Of a DNA stretch of 64,000 nucleotides, positions 43,440-54,120 are shown piece by piece. A model generated the notes under the pieces. The model saw nothing but the letters and a program-made list of their open reading frames with translations, was not told where the DNA came from and searched no databases. The position numbers were made by a program, and so were the translations under genes. This stretch comes from Thermothielavioides terrestris NRRL 8126 (Eukaryota; Ascomycota; Sordariomycetes; Sordariales; Chaetomiaceae), in contig NC_016459.1 of NCBI RefSeq assembly GCF_000226115.1, forward strand, positions 1,736,001 to 1,800,000, read 5' to 3'. Position 1 is the stretch's first letter; every line of letters begins with the position of its first letter.

Positions 43440-45620
43440 CGCTAGTTTAAAGAAGGTATATTTACCCTTCTATATATAACTTGGCGAGCCGAATAGCGCT
43501 GGGTTTCGCACTTCTATAGTCGGAGAGACGCCCTAAGGCAGTAGGAAAAGAAGACTATATTTCGCTACCTCCTCTAGAAGACGCTATAAAAGACCAAAGG
43601 GCAAGGTAAACGTAATAGGGCGCTATAGAATATAGAGCTATACTGCTATATTCTCTACTAGGTTGAATACGACGACGATACCGTTGACATTGCTATTCGC
43701 TATAGCTATAACTACTTGATAGAAGACATTGAGATAGTTAAACGCCTATATACTATTCTAGAGTATATTGCCTACCTCCTCTCCTTTAGATATAGCGATA
43801 GTATAGTAGAACACTAGCTACGTAGCTATATCGAAACCCCTAAGGCTAGGGTACGTCTTTACTATATAGGCGGCTAGTACATTACAACCTAGGAGATTAG
43901 CAACCTATATAGGTCTTTTAAGCTCTATAAACGCGATAATTGTAAAGTATAGTCTTGTAAAGTCCTTAGGGAGCTAGAATTTATAGAAGCCATTGCCTAG
44001 CTACTATCCTGCAACGACTGGTATAAGTATAAAGCGCTAACTATCCCCGATAAGAACTCCTTTACGTTGGTCTTCGTATATAGAGACCTATTAGATACGC
44101 TAAAGAAGTATAGCTAATTAACGATTATAGATACTATTTACAAGACTATACGTAGAGGTTAGCACCTATTTACAATTATAGTTTAGAACTTCAATGGCTA
44201 CTAGCTCCCTTCTATTTACTTCTTTATAGAGAGGTAGACCGCTGATAGTATCGTAGTATACCTAGGCGTACTGTTGGAATAGTGTAGGGGAGTAGCTAAT
44301 AGGGGCTAGCCCCTAAAATACATAATTACCAATAACTCTATAGCTAAACAACTTGCTATTTAGGTAGCATTTGGCTACGATGAGCGTAGCCTCCTATATA
44401 TATAATATCTCCTTTGTATAAAGTATTGCTAGGAGACTTTAAAGCGTTAGATTAGCATTAACAAAGAGTGCCTTAGCTATATAGGAGCCGCTCTTCTAAG
44501 CCGTCGTTCGGAAAAAGGCTATATAGAGTCTATTAAGGCTGCTATTGCTTATATTAGTACTAATAGACTTAAATAGTATTTAAAGAACAATTGGCTAAAC
44601 AATATTCGGCTATAGGCGCATTGGGTATAAGACCTAATCCCCTTACTCTACTAGGTTACTATAATAAATGTAGTCGAAGGATAGTACTCAAAGGTTAAGA
44701 ACTCTAAGCCTACACTGAAGTAGTAGATGCCTAGTATCTTCCCTTTTACTAATTTAATTATCTACCTTAATCATTGTATATAAGACTACCGAAATAGAGC
44801 AATCTAGGCTAAGTTCAAGAGTCTCAATTATATACTTCTAGCTATATATATAAAGCGGTTTGACGGCTAGGGCTTCAATAGGCTACCTAAGCAGGCTTAA
44901 ACACTGATCGCGTATAAGCTATCGATAGTATATAAATAGTTCGATATCAACGAACCTTTCGACTTTAATAGCGTTTTTATACTAGACTAGTTCCCTGGTC
45001 TATAGTATAACAATAGGCAATAGCAAAGCGGTATAGTAGCTATCTAGCTATCGCGACTAAGTACCTAGAGTACTACCGACATTGCTACCGAGGTCTCTGC
45101 ACTTAAGTAGGCTGCTCTAGACGAATACTGTGACCTAGACTATTACAACGTAGTCAACTAGGCGGATTAAGTGGCTTAGCTCTTATAGGATACGCTAATT
45201 CCAAAGCTAATTAGCATCCCTTGCTATAGGTATAAGTAGTTTAAGAGCTAGTTACTCCCCTACTCGTATATTTGGCATCATTACTTGTTGACAAACTCGT
45301 TATAGCCAAAGCACTTCCAATAGCTGGTCAGCATCTTAGAAGCGAAGGGGTTTGGGATGTACTATAGCGTCGTTCTACTACTAGTAGATCTCACTAGCTT
45401 AGACGAGGTCTCTATTATATAGTAACTATTCCTAGAGGTCTAGGAGCTGATATAGTTGCTATAAACTACGATATATAGGATCTAGGATAATGTATAGGCA
45501 AAATATAGCTCTTAAGAGGATCTCGACTATATTCTAGAGAAACTATTAGGCAAGGTTTAAGAAGATCTATAATAGGTTTAGGGGTTAGATATTCCTTCGT
45601 TTATATCTTAGTAATAAGTA
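43440..45620 (+). pseudogene. Mutator-like (MULE) transposase relic, RIP-inactivated
   Basis: Read on the plus strand in one frame from about 44,000 to 44,700, the sequence gives a MULE/FAR1-type transposase core: IIDTIYKTIRRG (first catalytic Asp region), NFNGY-stop-LPSIYFFIER, then YIITNNSIAKQLAI where families usually have a TDxS-like motif, then VAFGYDERSLLYI and SINKECLSYIGAALLS. Stops are nearly all TAG and fall where Trp (TGG) or Gln (CAG) is expected. Over the checked part I see no frameshift. A degraded N-terminal part lies upstream. Downstream the same style continues but I recognise no domain. It is a dead class II element; terminal inverted repeats could not be found by eye. Confidence 0.72.
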
Positions 45621-46506
45621 GCAATATATAGTTCTCTAGTTGAGTGCTAGCTAGCCACTAGACTATACTACCTTATGTCCCTAATACTGCCTTCAACTTT
45701 AAGGAACTTCGTAATAATTGATGGCTAAAAGTCAGAGGATTAGTAGCTAGCTAGCTACTAAACTGTAAGTAAGTTGCTTAGTTCCTAGCCGATTAGCGCG
45801 CTTAGAAAGGAGTTTCTACAATGCCAAGATATAGTAAGTGTTGCTAGTAGTCTAAGTCTTAGCCCCTCTATAGCTGAACTTTATAGAGTTGATCGAAGTT
45901 TCTAAAAGGGGGCTCAACACTATATAAAATTGTAGATAAATAGAAATTTCATCCTAATCTTTGAGCTCAGCTTTATAGAGAAACTAAAGAAGGAATATAA
46001 GTATAGAGGAGGTGCTAGCTAGCTACTATTCTACTGCTAGTCCAGATACTTTATAGTTAGATAATTCTAAAAAATGAATAATATTTACTCTATATAGTTG
46101 ATATTAAAACCTTCGATTCTTTAAGAACTGTATAGGTACGTAGGCCACAGCTTTTTCTACTGCTTTAGAGCCTTTTACCTACTTCTTCTTCCTTTCCTTC
46201 TTCCAACCTTGTAGCTATAGCCGTTGCCGCCCGCCTATACACCTACGTTGCTATTATATAAGTTGATTTGAAGCTATATCCATTGTCGCTATTGCTAAGA
46301 AGCTAATTAGCTATATTGTAGCTTTAATCTACACTTTTTATACGCTCTATAAGTCGGTTAAGTCGAAAAATCGGTCGAAATCGCGGTGGTAGCAATAGTG
46401 TTGCGATTAGTAGTAGCTAATTAAGTTATATAGCAACTTCAAATACAACGATATAGAGCTATATAAGGAGAATAACCCCTTCGCTACTACTAACAACGAT
46501 GCTCTC

Positions 46507-46621
46507 GCTACTAGCAAGTAGCTAGCTCCTATTACCCCTCCGGCCTTCGCCGCCAACGCTCTCGCCGCCTCCGACTAGTAGCAGTAGCGCCTCCGGCCCC
46601 GCCCTATATGCTTTGCGCCCG

Positions 46622-46655
<34 letters not shown>

Positions 46656-47000
46656 CAACAACAATAACAAGGGCGCTACTAGTAAGTAGCTAGCTCTCGC
46701 CGCCTCCTTCGCCCTAGCCGCCACCCCTCCTACCGCCCCCAGCTAGCAGTAGTAACGCTCCTACGCCCGCCCTATATATTCTACGCCCATTACTACTATC
46801 AACACTAGCACTAGTAGCAAGGACGCTACTAGTAAGTAGCTAGCCCCCTCCGCCCCCCTAGCCCTCGCCGCCCCTAGCTAGTAGTAGCAACGCTTCTATG
46901 CCCGCCTTATACGTTCTACACTTACTACTACTACCAATACTAGCACTAGTAGTAAGAACGTTGCTAGTAAGTAGCTAGCCCCCCTAGCTACCCCCGCCCC
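46507..47000. repeat. Degenerate tandem repeat, units of about 136-168 bp
   Basis: The block gctact-agtaagtagctagc starts at 46,507, 46,675, 46,825 and, in a variant, 46,961. Each is followed by a C-rich Pro/Ala-type stretch, agtagtagcaacgc, a gcccgcc-tata-ttctacgcc segment and an ACT-rich run. Spacing is 168, 150 and 136 bp. Confidence 0.75.
46622..46655. repeat. (CTA/ACT)n microsatellite
   Basis: About eleven uninterrupted ACT triplets, followed by AAC/AAT triplets. It sits inside one unit of the tandem repeat and is longer there than in the other units. Confidence 0.9.
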
Positions 47001-48250
47001 CGCCCCCGCCCTCGCCCCCGCTCTCCCCGCTACCCCTGCTAATAAGGGCAAGTCTAAGCTAGTTATACCCAACAACCTTTGGAAGCGCCTAGCTAGGTCC
47101 TTGGGTACGAAGTCTTTGGTAAAGAGTGCTATTTAAATACTAGTTAGTAGCTAGCTAACGTTGGGTAGGCTAAAAAGAAGAAGAAGGAGCCCAACTATAG
47201 TAAGGTATAGGCAGTGCTATACATGGTCTATGTTATATATATCTACAATAGGGATATATAGGCCTACCACTTCTAAGAGAGTAAATATAGTGTTGTATTT
47301 TTTAATGTATTAGGTTTATATTCGCTAACTAGTATATAGATCTAGGTAATATATATTAGGAGTACATTAAGTAGGGCTATACCAAGTCCTATATTTTTAT
47401 AAGTAACATTAACTAACGAACGACTACTAGTCCAATGCTAATAAGCTACTAGTAGCTATCCTCTGTAATTTAGCTAGAGATTATTAAATAGTATAAGTAA
47501 GTCTTCGAAGTCGACGAGGACGAGCCCTTGCCTACCGACCTTAAGGCGTAGAGTAGGCGTTTAGTTACAACTATTCGTAAGCTATATAGCTCTATAGCTA
47601 CTTTATACTTATACCTAACTAACTAGTACTAAAAGGTATAATACGTAAAGAGACCACCGCCGCCCCGCCCCTAGCTAGCGCCGGTATACCTACGCCTAGT
47701 GCTTTCGCCGCCTTTATAGCTCACCTTTTACTCGCTAGGGCTAAGCCTAAGCAGAGTATTGAGGAGAGAGTCGCTCTAGCGGTAGAGCGCTAGGCCGTAG
47801 CTGCCGAGTGGCTAGCCACTACTGCTGAGGAGTTAGCCTAGCTAGCTCGAGATACTCTAGAGGAGGCTAAACGATATACTAAAGCCTTAACCTAGTTGCG
47901 TAGACACTTTAAGAATATCGAGCGGAATATTATAAGTGTACTATACCTCTACTTCGTAGCTAGCTAGTAGCTAATTAGTATAGTATAGGGAAATTTAGGG
48001 CGAGAAGGGTAGTAAGGATATAGGTGAGGATAAAGGTAAGGTGGATACGGATATTTAAGTTCAATTCTTTTATTTTAATACGTTTCTGCTATTGCCTAGT
48101 AGCTAGCCGGGCTTTGCCCGGATTAAATATAGTCTTATGCTTCCCTAGCCTAGCTGTAGCCTCTATATATGACCTGTTCTTATATAGTAAGATAGCGGTA
48201 GCTCTAAGGTAGGTTATATCACCTACTATACGAACTTAACTAATATAGCG

Positions 48251-48713
48251 TAGATATAGCGATGACCCGTAGCTGGCCAGTAGCGGTAAGCGCGCTACTA
48301 CCCACCCTTAAGCGCGTAGTACCCCGGAACATACGCGAGGGCCCCTGCCGGTACTGCTATAGTACTTCGAGTTATAGTGGGGGGGTGGAGTTGACAGGGG
48401 CTGGAAATTAGTCTTGGCGGAACCTCTTTAAGGACGACCGAATCTACGGTCGCCACTTCCCCATTGGACGCTTTGAGCTTAATGTTCTGTATATGGAATA
48501 GCGTACGACGCAGCGCACGTGATTGGCTACCTACCTTTAATCTGGCTAGCGCCGCCGCCCCACTGTCGCCCATCAGGCCCGACATGGCGGCAAGCTGCAA
48601 GGCTCCAGCAAAGAAGGCGCATCCAAAGTCTCGAGTCGTCCGAGTTGCGTTTACTGCCCTTCGGGGTTGCGATCCGGCCGCCAACCGCGTTGTGCAAACG
48701 GCCGGCCATAAGG
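48251..48713. promoter_or_regulatory. Start of the GC-normal island; hydrolase promoter
   Basis: Normal base composition returns at about 48,250. The stretch up to 48,713 is the probable promoter and leader of the alpha/beta hydrolase. Mirror-image open frames on both strands are not supported as genes. Confidence 0.45.
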
Positions 48714-50238
48714 ATGTCCCTGGCAATGCTGCCGAGGCCGAGCCTGACCTTGACGGTGCCGAGCTTGCACGACGGGCTGCCGATCGACTGCCGAGTCTAC
48801 CACCCGCCCGCGCTGGCCGCGTCTCCCGATGCGCCTCCCAATGCGCCTCCCAATGCGCCGTCGTGGCAGAAGCATGCTGCCATCATCGCCCATCCGTACG
48901 CCCCGCTCGGCGGCTGCTACGATGACCCCATCGTCGACATAGTCGCCGGTACTCTGTTGCGCCTTGGCTTTCTCGTCGGCACCTTCAACTTCAGGTTCGA
49001 ACCGTCCCCCGCCCCGTCCCGTCCGCCGCTCGCCCGAAAGCTGCTTCGCAGCACCTCGCTGATATCCCTGCCTGTCGGTTTTGCTTAGAGGTGCCCAGGG
49101 CTCGGCCGGCAGAACTTCGTGGACGGCCAAGGCTGAGCGGGGCGACTACATGGCGGTCGTGGGCTTCGTCTCCCACTACGTGCACTTTCTTGACCCGTTC
49201 AGCCCAGCCGGTGCCGGCGCCGATCATGCGCTTGAAGGAGGTGATGCTGCCGGGGATGCTGCCGGGGATGTGCCATCAGCGATTCGCATCCGTCCGCCCA
49301 CTCCCGATTATGTGCCTGCCACGACGCCAATCCTGTTGCTCGGGGGCTATTCGTACGGCGCCATGATCACATCCCAGCTCCCGTCTTTCGAAGCGATCGT
49401 CGCTTTGTTTATCTCCCCGGAATGCGGCTCGCCGGCCGCCGAGGTTCGACTGCGCGCTCAGCACCTGGCCGAGATGCAAAACACCGTCCTTGCCAGCGCA
49501 AGGAACGCCGCCATCGATAGGCCAACGCCCACGACTCCCCGGCGACACGTCGGCCTGCGCGTTGGCGGGGACGAAGAGAACCGCACTAGCCACGACACGC
49601 GCCGCTCTCTGTCGGCGGAATCCGAGAACAAAATGCGACATGGCGTTGCAGAATATTTGTCAAGGACGAAAAAGCGACACAGCCGGTCTTGCAGCGGTCA
49701 GAGTTTAACATCTCAAAACGCAGGTGGAAAGCATGATGAGCCTGAGGGTGCCCCTTCTACCCACTTGCTTTCCATTCCAGGATGGACTGCATTCCGCCCA
49801 GCATACTTGCTGGTCTCGCCCCTACAAGGCATCGTTACAAACCTTGTCACTCTGTCTGTTTCCCCCACACTCTCAAGCCTCCCGGGAAAGGTGTGGGCCC
49901 GACTCTCGACAAAGGGTAGCCGAGAGGCTGCTGGCCTCGAAACTCCGGAGCCACCGGGTCCCGCGCATGCTGCCGCGGCTGACGCGGAAGCCAAGCTGAC
50001 CCAGAACACCACACTTGCCATCTATGGCGACCGTGACGGCTTCGTGCCCGTGCGGAAGCTCCGGGCCTGGGCATCCCGTCTGCAGGCCGTCCCTGACTCC
50101 AGGTTCCGTGCCCACGAGGTGTCCGGCGCGGATCATTTCTGGGCTTCCGGCAATGTGGCTTTCACCTTGAGGGAGGCCGTCAGAGCCTTCGGAGCGTCCT
50201 TGCTAGATCACAATGACATTGATGACACGCTGAAATGA
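48714..50238 (+). CDS. Alpha/beta hydrolase-fold protein
   Basis: Two exons, 48714-48994 and 49089-50238, give 476 residues; the 94-nt intron (GTTCGA...TTAG, phase 2) joins GTFNFR to GAQGSAGRTSW as expected for this fold. The start ATG (MSLAMLPRPS) follows in-frame codons that look like leader. The oxyanion region is HPYAPLGG, the nucleophile elbow GYSYGAMI (Ser), the acid lies in IYGDRDGFVP and the base in VSGADHFWAS. This matches fungal proteins of the peptidase S9/alpha-beta hydrolase superfamily with no settled substrate. A polar insert of about 100 residues (from TPRRHVGLRV to AGGKHDEPEG) sits between strand and acid. Part of it (about 49,697-49,731, GTCAGAG...CGCAG) could be an unspliced short intron. 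The gene lies in a GC-normal island flanked by RIP-degraded DNA yet appears intact. Confidence 0.85.
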
Positions 50239-50891
50239 ACTGAAATATGCCTGCATTCTCTTGAACGTGCACAACTTTGGACTTGCACAATTTCCGTTCC
50301 GTTTTTTGGTTCTACGTCTAGACCAGAGACCTGGGCGTGATATCCTCCTTCTCTCGCCGCCCCTCCCCCCTGCAATGTCGTCCCTTCGCTGTCCAAGGTG
50401 CCTTCCCTTCTCCTTCGCTACTTGCCGTCGCAGCTGCCATTGCCGCTGGTAGAGGGCGAGGATGAGGATGGGACGCTCGTGGTGATTGTCTGTCGCGGCG
50501 GTCGAAGTACGTGGAGGGGTAGAGCGTGAGACTGTGTGCTCGAGACTGTGATCGGACACGCTCAAACGGTTCAGGTAAAGGAAGGGGTTCATCATCGAGG
50601 GAGACACACAGGACGACGGCAGCGGAGGTTGCGACCGCTTGCTCTTGTCTATGTTGATATGCAAGTCCGACATGTGTGAGTGGATTCGCTAGGTTGCTGC
50701 TTGACGTGAGGCGTGAGAAATGAAGCTAAATAGTGTCCTCTAGCCGTCCATGTGTCAAGGAGGAGAATGTCTATAGAAAGGATATACCGCTACGATAGAG
50801 CACTTAAACACGTAAACACATGACAACCCGAAACACACGCCATTGCAATCCCCAACAGCGCAGCCTCACAACACCGGCAGGCCCCACCCCC
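50239..50891. other. Convergent intergenic gap
   Basis: A 653-bp gap between the hydrolase (plus) and the next minus-strand gene. No gene is supported; a minus-strand frame at 50,203-50,673 overlaps the hydrolase end and has no domain. Confidence 0.4.
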
Positions 50892-51734
50892 CTAGTCCCT
50901 GTTCCAGGGCACCTCCAGCGCTCCGTCCTCCCAGCCGGTCACCACCTGCACCCTCGTGGACCCGACGAAGCGGAAATACACAGACCACGTCTTGCGCTTG
51001 TACGGCCACGGATCCGTGCGGAAGAAGGCATTCGTCGTGCGAATCTGGCCCCTCTTGCCTTCGAAAAACTTAGCCAACTCAGCCAGCACCTCCGGCGTCT
51101 TGATCCGCTGCGGGCCATACAAAACCGCCAGGATCTCCACCTGCCCCTCGGGCCCGGCACGCCACGCCGGGCCCTCCTCCTCCAGCCGGACATGCACACC
51201 GAGCACGTTCCTGCGCTGCCCCAGCTGCGCGCGCATCTGCTCGCCCGTGGCGAACCGGCTAAGCGTCACGGTGCCGCCCCCCACGCCGCCGCCCTCGGGC
51301 ACGCACAGCAGCCGCAGCCCCGCGGACCCGTCCGGCGGCCCGGCCCCGCTCCCGCTCCCGCTCCCGCTCCCAACATCCGCTGGGCCATCGTCGGGTCCGC
51401 CGCCAAAGCGGTACAGCACGGTCAGCACCTTGAGCGTGCCCGGCGCCGGGTCGGGCGCCAGCACGCGGTGCAGCGAGCGCAGGTCGAGCGTGAGCCGGGC
51501 CGGGTCGGGGCTGGCGCGCGCGAGGGCGCGCAACTCGGGCGTGACCGTCACGCCGCCCCAGGTGGCGGCCAGGATGTGCAGCGCCGGAGGCGGCTGCGGT
51601 TGCGGTGCCCGGGGGGTGGCCAAGACCGAGTTTCCAGAAGCGGGGGCGGGGACAAACTCCTCGTAGGCCGGGGTCGGGTCGAGCTGCGTGAGGTCGTCGG
51701 TTGACGAAGACCAGAGGAGCTCTTTTCGGGTCAT
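50892..51734 (-). CDS. Hypothetical protein with two similar beta-rich segments
   Basis: A single exon of 280 residues from ATG MTRKELLWSS. I do not assign a family. Two segments resemble each other in outline: ALHILAATWGGVTVTPELRA with a following KVLTVLYRFGG, and VEILAVLYGPQRIKTPEVLA with a following RKTWSVYFRF. Both show a hydrophobic strand, a Gly turn and a short helix. This recalls the DUF3395-like domain found beside some DnaJ proteins, but that is a weak guess from memory. A Gly/Ser repeat (GSGSGSGSGAG) links the two halves. No signal peptide or membrane segment is seen. It is divergent from the DUF3445 gene, 446 bp between starts, and sits in the GC-normal island. Confidence 0.72.
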   Translation of the reverse strand: MTRKELLWSSSTDDLTQLDPTPAYEEFVPAPASGNSVLATPRAPQPQPPPALHILAATWGGVTVTPELRALARASPDPARLTLDLRSLHRVLAPDPAPGTLKVLTVLYRFGGGPDDGPADVGSGSGSGSGAGPPDGSAGLRLLCVPEGGGVGGGTVTLSRFATGEQMRAQLGQRRNVLGVHVRLEEEGPAWRAGPEGQVEILAVLYGPQRIKTPEVLAELAKFFEGKRGQIRTTNAFFRTDPWPYKRKTWSVYFRFVGSTRVQVVTGWEDGALEVPWNRD

Positions 51735-52180
51735 TGTGGTGGTGGCGACGACTGAGGTGGAAGTGGAGAACTGAGAGAGAATGGATGCTCGAGTGAACAG
51801 TGAATGTGAGAGTAGACAAGGTACCTACATCAATGTATCTGCGGAAGTTAGGTAGAAAGGGACCCCGAGGATAGCCGCAAACCCCCTTGGACAATGATTG
51901 GCCTTAGTTAGTCCCATTGGATGCGGGGTGCCAGCTCCTGATTCATTGAGAGCAATCGGCATTCCATATTTGGATAGCCTGCGAGGAGAATTAGTTGCAC
52001 TAGTGATAGACTTCGACAAGAAAGCGGAGACAATGATCACGCCCCAAGGATAAGCTCTCAAGTTTTGTTTTCATATAAGCAGCCAGTCTCCTACGTCTCT
52101 CCCGGCTGACACTCTCCTCTTCTAAGCCGGGAACCTGTGATTCTAAGAAATAATCATCTAGCTACTCTCCGCTCGTTGCG
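51735..52180. promoter_or_regulatory. Divergent promoter within the island
   Basis: A 446-bp gap between the divergent starts of the hypothetical gene and the DUF3445 gene. No further gene or repeat is seen. Confidence 0.45.
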
Positions 52181-53473
52181 ATGGCGTTTCTTCTTGTGTT
52201 CGTGCTGGGAGTGGTAGTGCTTTTGGCATTTGCTCACCGGCATCGCCAAGTGTCGAGTCGTCTTCGCCAAATGCCCTCAAAGACTTCCGACTACGCCGAC
52301 TCTCAAGTGTCTGCGGTTCTTGAGAGCAGACCGGCACCCGCGCCGAAGGCGCCGGCGATCGAGCCTCTCCCAGACTTCGACTGGAAAATCACACCGCCAA
52401 TGAAGCTAAGGCCGTTCAAACCGACGTACAACATCACAATGGGTATGTCTCTCATACCGAGCAGTTGACCGAGAACGCAAGACCGCAGCTAACCCTCCCC
52501 GACAGCGATCCAAAACAGCAACCCCTCAGACCTCATCGTCATGGACAGCAACTACCTCGACCGCGTCACGGCCCGGCGTGCTTTGATAGCCGAGCACACT
52601 TCCGCAGTCCACGGCGCCATCCCGTCGGGCCACGCTCCCGTCGCCGAGCTCTACTCCTACCTCCTTGGCACCTATCTCCCTGCCAGATACCCTACCATGT
52701 TCGAGCTCATCACGAGCACAGACACCGCGACCGCCACCACCACCACGGTCTTCCGCAACAAAGTGACCCACGTCGACTCGCCTCTGCACCCGCCCCCCCG
52801 GGACCCGCTCGAGATGCTGCGCCTCCTCGGCGAGACAGTCGAGGACGACATGTTCCTGCTGCTGCGCGATGGCGACGAGCACCGTGCCGTGGCCTTCGTC
52901 TGCTGCCACCCGTCCGGTTTCGCGCCCGCCGCCAAGCTGGGCAGGCGCCTCGCTGAGATCCACGCACCGGTGCCAGCGTACGAGAAGATTGGGCCCAGCA
53001 TGGAGCGGTACTTTAGACGGCTAGAGGTGGGCAGCCCGGTGAAGAGGATGAATGTGCGTTTCTTTTTTCCTTTTTTTTTTTTCCTAGCGTAATGCAAACT
53101 TGACTGTGTGATGCGAGGCTGCTAATCTGATAGGCTGTCTCAGTGGGCGATCCAGACGCATTCGCAGCTCTATGCGCCTAATGGGAACCATGTCCTTGAT
53201 GAGGATGTTGTCGAGGAAGAGGCGAGCATAGATGTCCAAGAGGCTAGGTTCCGAGTTGAGCAGCAGACTCTGACGCGGCTCCCTGAAACCGGAGCAATCC
53301 TCTTTAGCTTCAAGACGCTTCTATACCCGCTTGCTGACATCAAGGCCGAAGGCCTGGGCCCACAGCTTGCCAATGCCATTGAGGGACTCAAAGCCGGGAA
53401 CGCGCCAGGCATGTGGGTGTACAAGGGCGGTGTCAGATGGGGTAGGGCCATGTGTAAGTATCTAAGAGCATAA
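52181..53473 (+). CDS. DUF3445 family protein (heme-dependent oxidative N-demethylase-like)
   Basis: Three exons, 52181-52442, 52506-53053 and 53144-53473, give 379 residues, a usual length for the fungal family. An N-terminal membrane anchor (MAFLLVFVLGVVVLLAF) is followed by the family start KLRPFKPTYNITM, then MDSNYLDRVTARRALIAEH. The central part reads DMFLLLRDGDEHRAVAFVCC, CHPSGFAPAAKLGRRLAEIH and VPAYEKIGPSMERYFRRLE. The domain continues RMNWAIQTHSQLY after intron 2, and QQTLTRLPETGAILFSFKT closes it. DUF3445 proteins include a bacterial heme enzyme that removes methyl groups from amines; fungal copies are often mislabelled mannosyltransferase. Activity here is inference. The stop codon is within 10-20 bp of the start of RIP-degraded DNA, so the 3' flank has been replaced or degraded. 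Confidence 0.86.
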
Positions 53474-53604
53474 CCGCTCTAAGAAAGAAGAGTATTTGTA
53501 AGTAAGCAGGCTTCAACTTATAATTAAAGCTATAGGTCTTAAAAGTTAGTCTACTAACTTAAGAGAAATAAGCAATAGTATAGGCTCTTAGAGAGCTTCC
53601 CTAT

Positions 53605-53989
53605 CTTTGAGTTAAATTAAGCTATAGGCTCCACCCCTAGTGGTGCCCTTCTGTCAATTTCTTTAAGTTTCAGCCTTGCGACTATACTCCCCTAGGAGCC
53701 TAAACATTTTAATTTATTGTAAAGTGCTAAACAAGTTAAAAAATAACGCTATCCAATCCCTAATTAGTATAGTTTATAGTTAAGACTACAATGGTATCTA
53801 ATCGTCTTTAATCCCTTAACTTTCGTTCTTAATTAATGAAAATATCCTTAGCAAATGCTTTTACAATAGTTAGTCTTTAATAAATCTAAGAATTTCACCT
53901 CTAACAATTGAATACTAATACTCTCAACTATCCCTATTAATTATTATAGTAGTTCTAAAAATTAATAAAATAGAACTATACGTCTTATT
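53605..53989 (-). pseudogene. RIP-mutated 18S rDNA fragment
   Basis: The plus strand is the reverse complement of a conserved middle part of nuclear 18S rRNA. Landmarks are gagttaaattaagc, ggctccacccctagtggtg, cccttctgtcaatttcttta, agtttcagccttgcgac, and farther on tagtttatagttaagactac, aatggtatctaatcgtctt and ttaatgaaaatatccttagc. Compared with what I know of fungal 18S, nearly all differences are transitions of the C-to-T/G-to-A kind. The ends are approximate. It is not a functional rRNA gene: only part of the molecule is present and conserved bases are mutated. Confidence 0.85.
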
Positions 53990-54120
53990 GAATTAGGGTA
54001 ATAAACCTCTTAGACATAGGGACCTAGTTTTTCTATTTGTTTTAGTACATTACATTCGTTGCTAGGGGGTCTAGCCCTCTAATCACATATATTTAAGTAG
54101 GCTAAGCCTATCTTCTTCGT

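Larger units (their letters stand above)
46200..48000. other. Degraded element region, low complexity
   Basis: This part of the block mixes AT-rich RIP-like sequence with C-rich patches. It carries the tandem repeats listed separately. Near 47,750-47,930 a plus-strand frame interrupted by TAG reads like an Ala/Glu/Arg-rich coiled coil (ERVALAVER-stop-AVAAEW). It may be a second reading frame of the neighbouring transposon. I assign no function. Confidence 0.4.
42350..48250. other. RIP-degraded AT-rich block 1
   Basis: The composition changes abruptly: TpA becomes dominant (endless ctatag, tagcta, tatata), while CpA and TpG are scarce and many CpG and GpC remain. That is the pattern of repeat-induced point mutation acting on CpA. 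In the coding relic below, TAG stands where Trp or Gln codons are expected. No long open frame survives. Confidence 0.85.

Noticed and set aside
46507..47000. CRISPR-like array
   Set aside because: Spacing is irregular, units are diverged along their whole length and the genome is eukaryotic; it is a degenerate tandem repeat.
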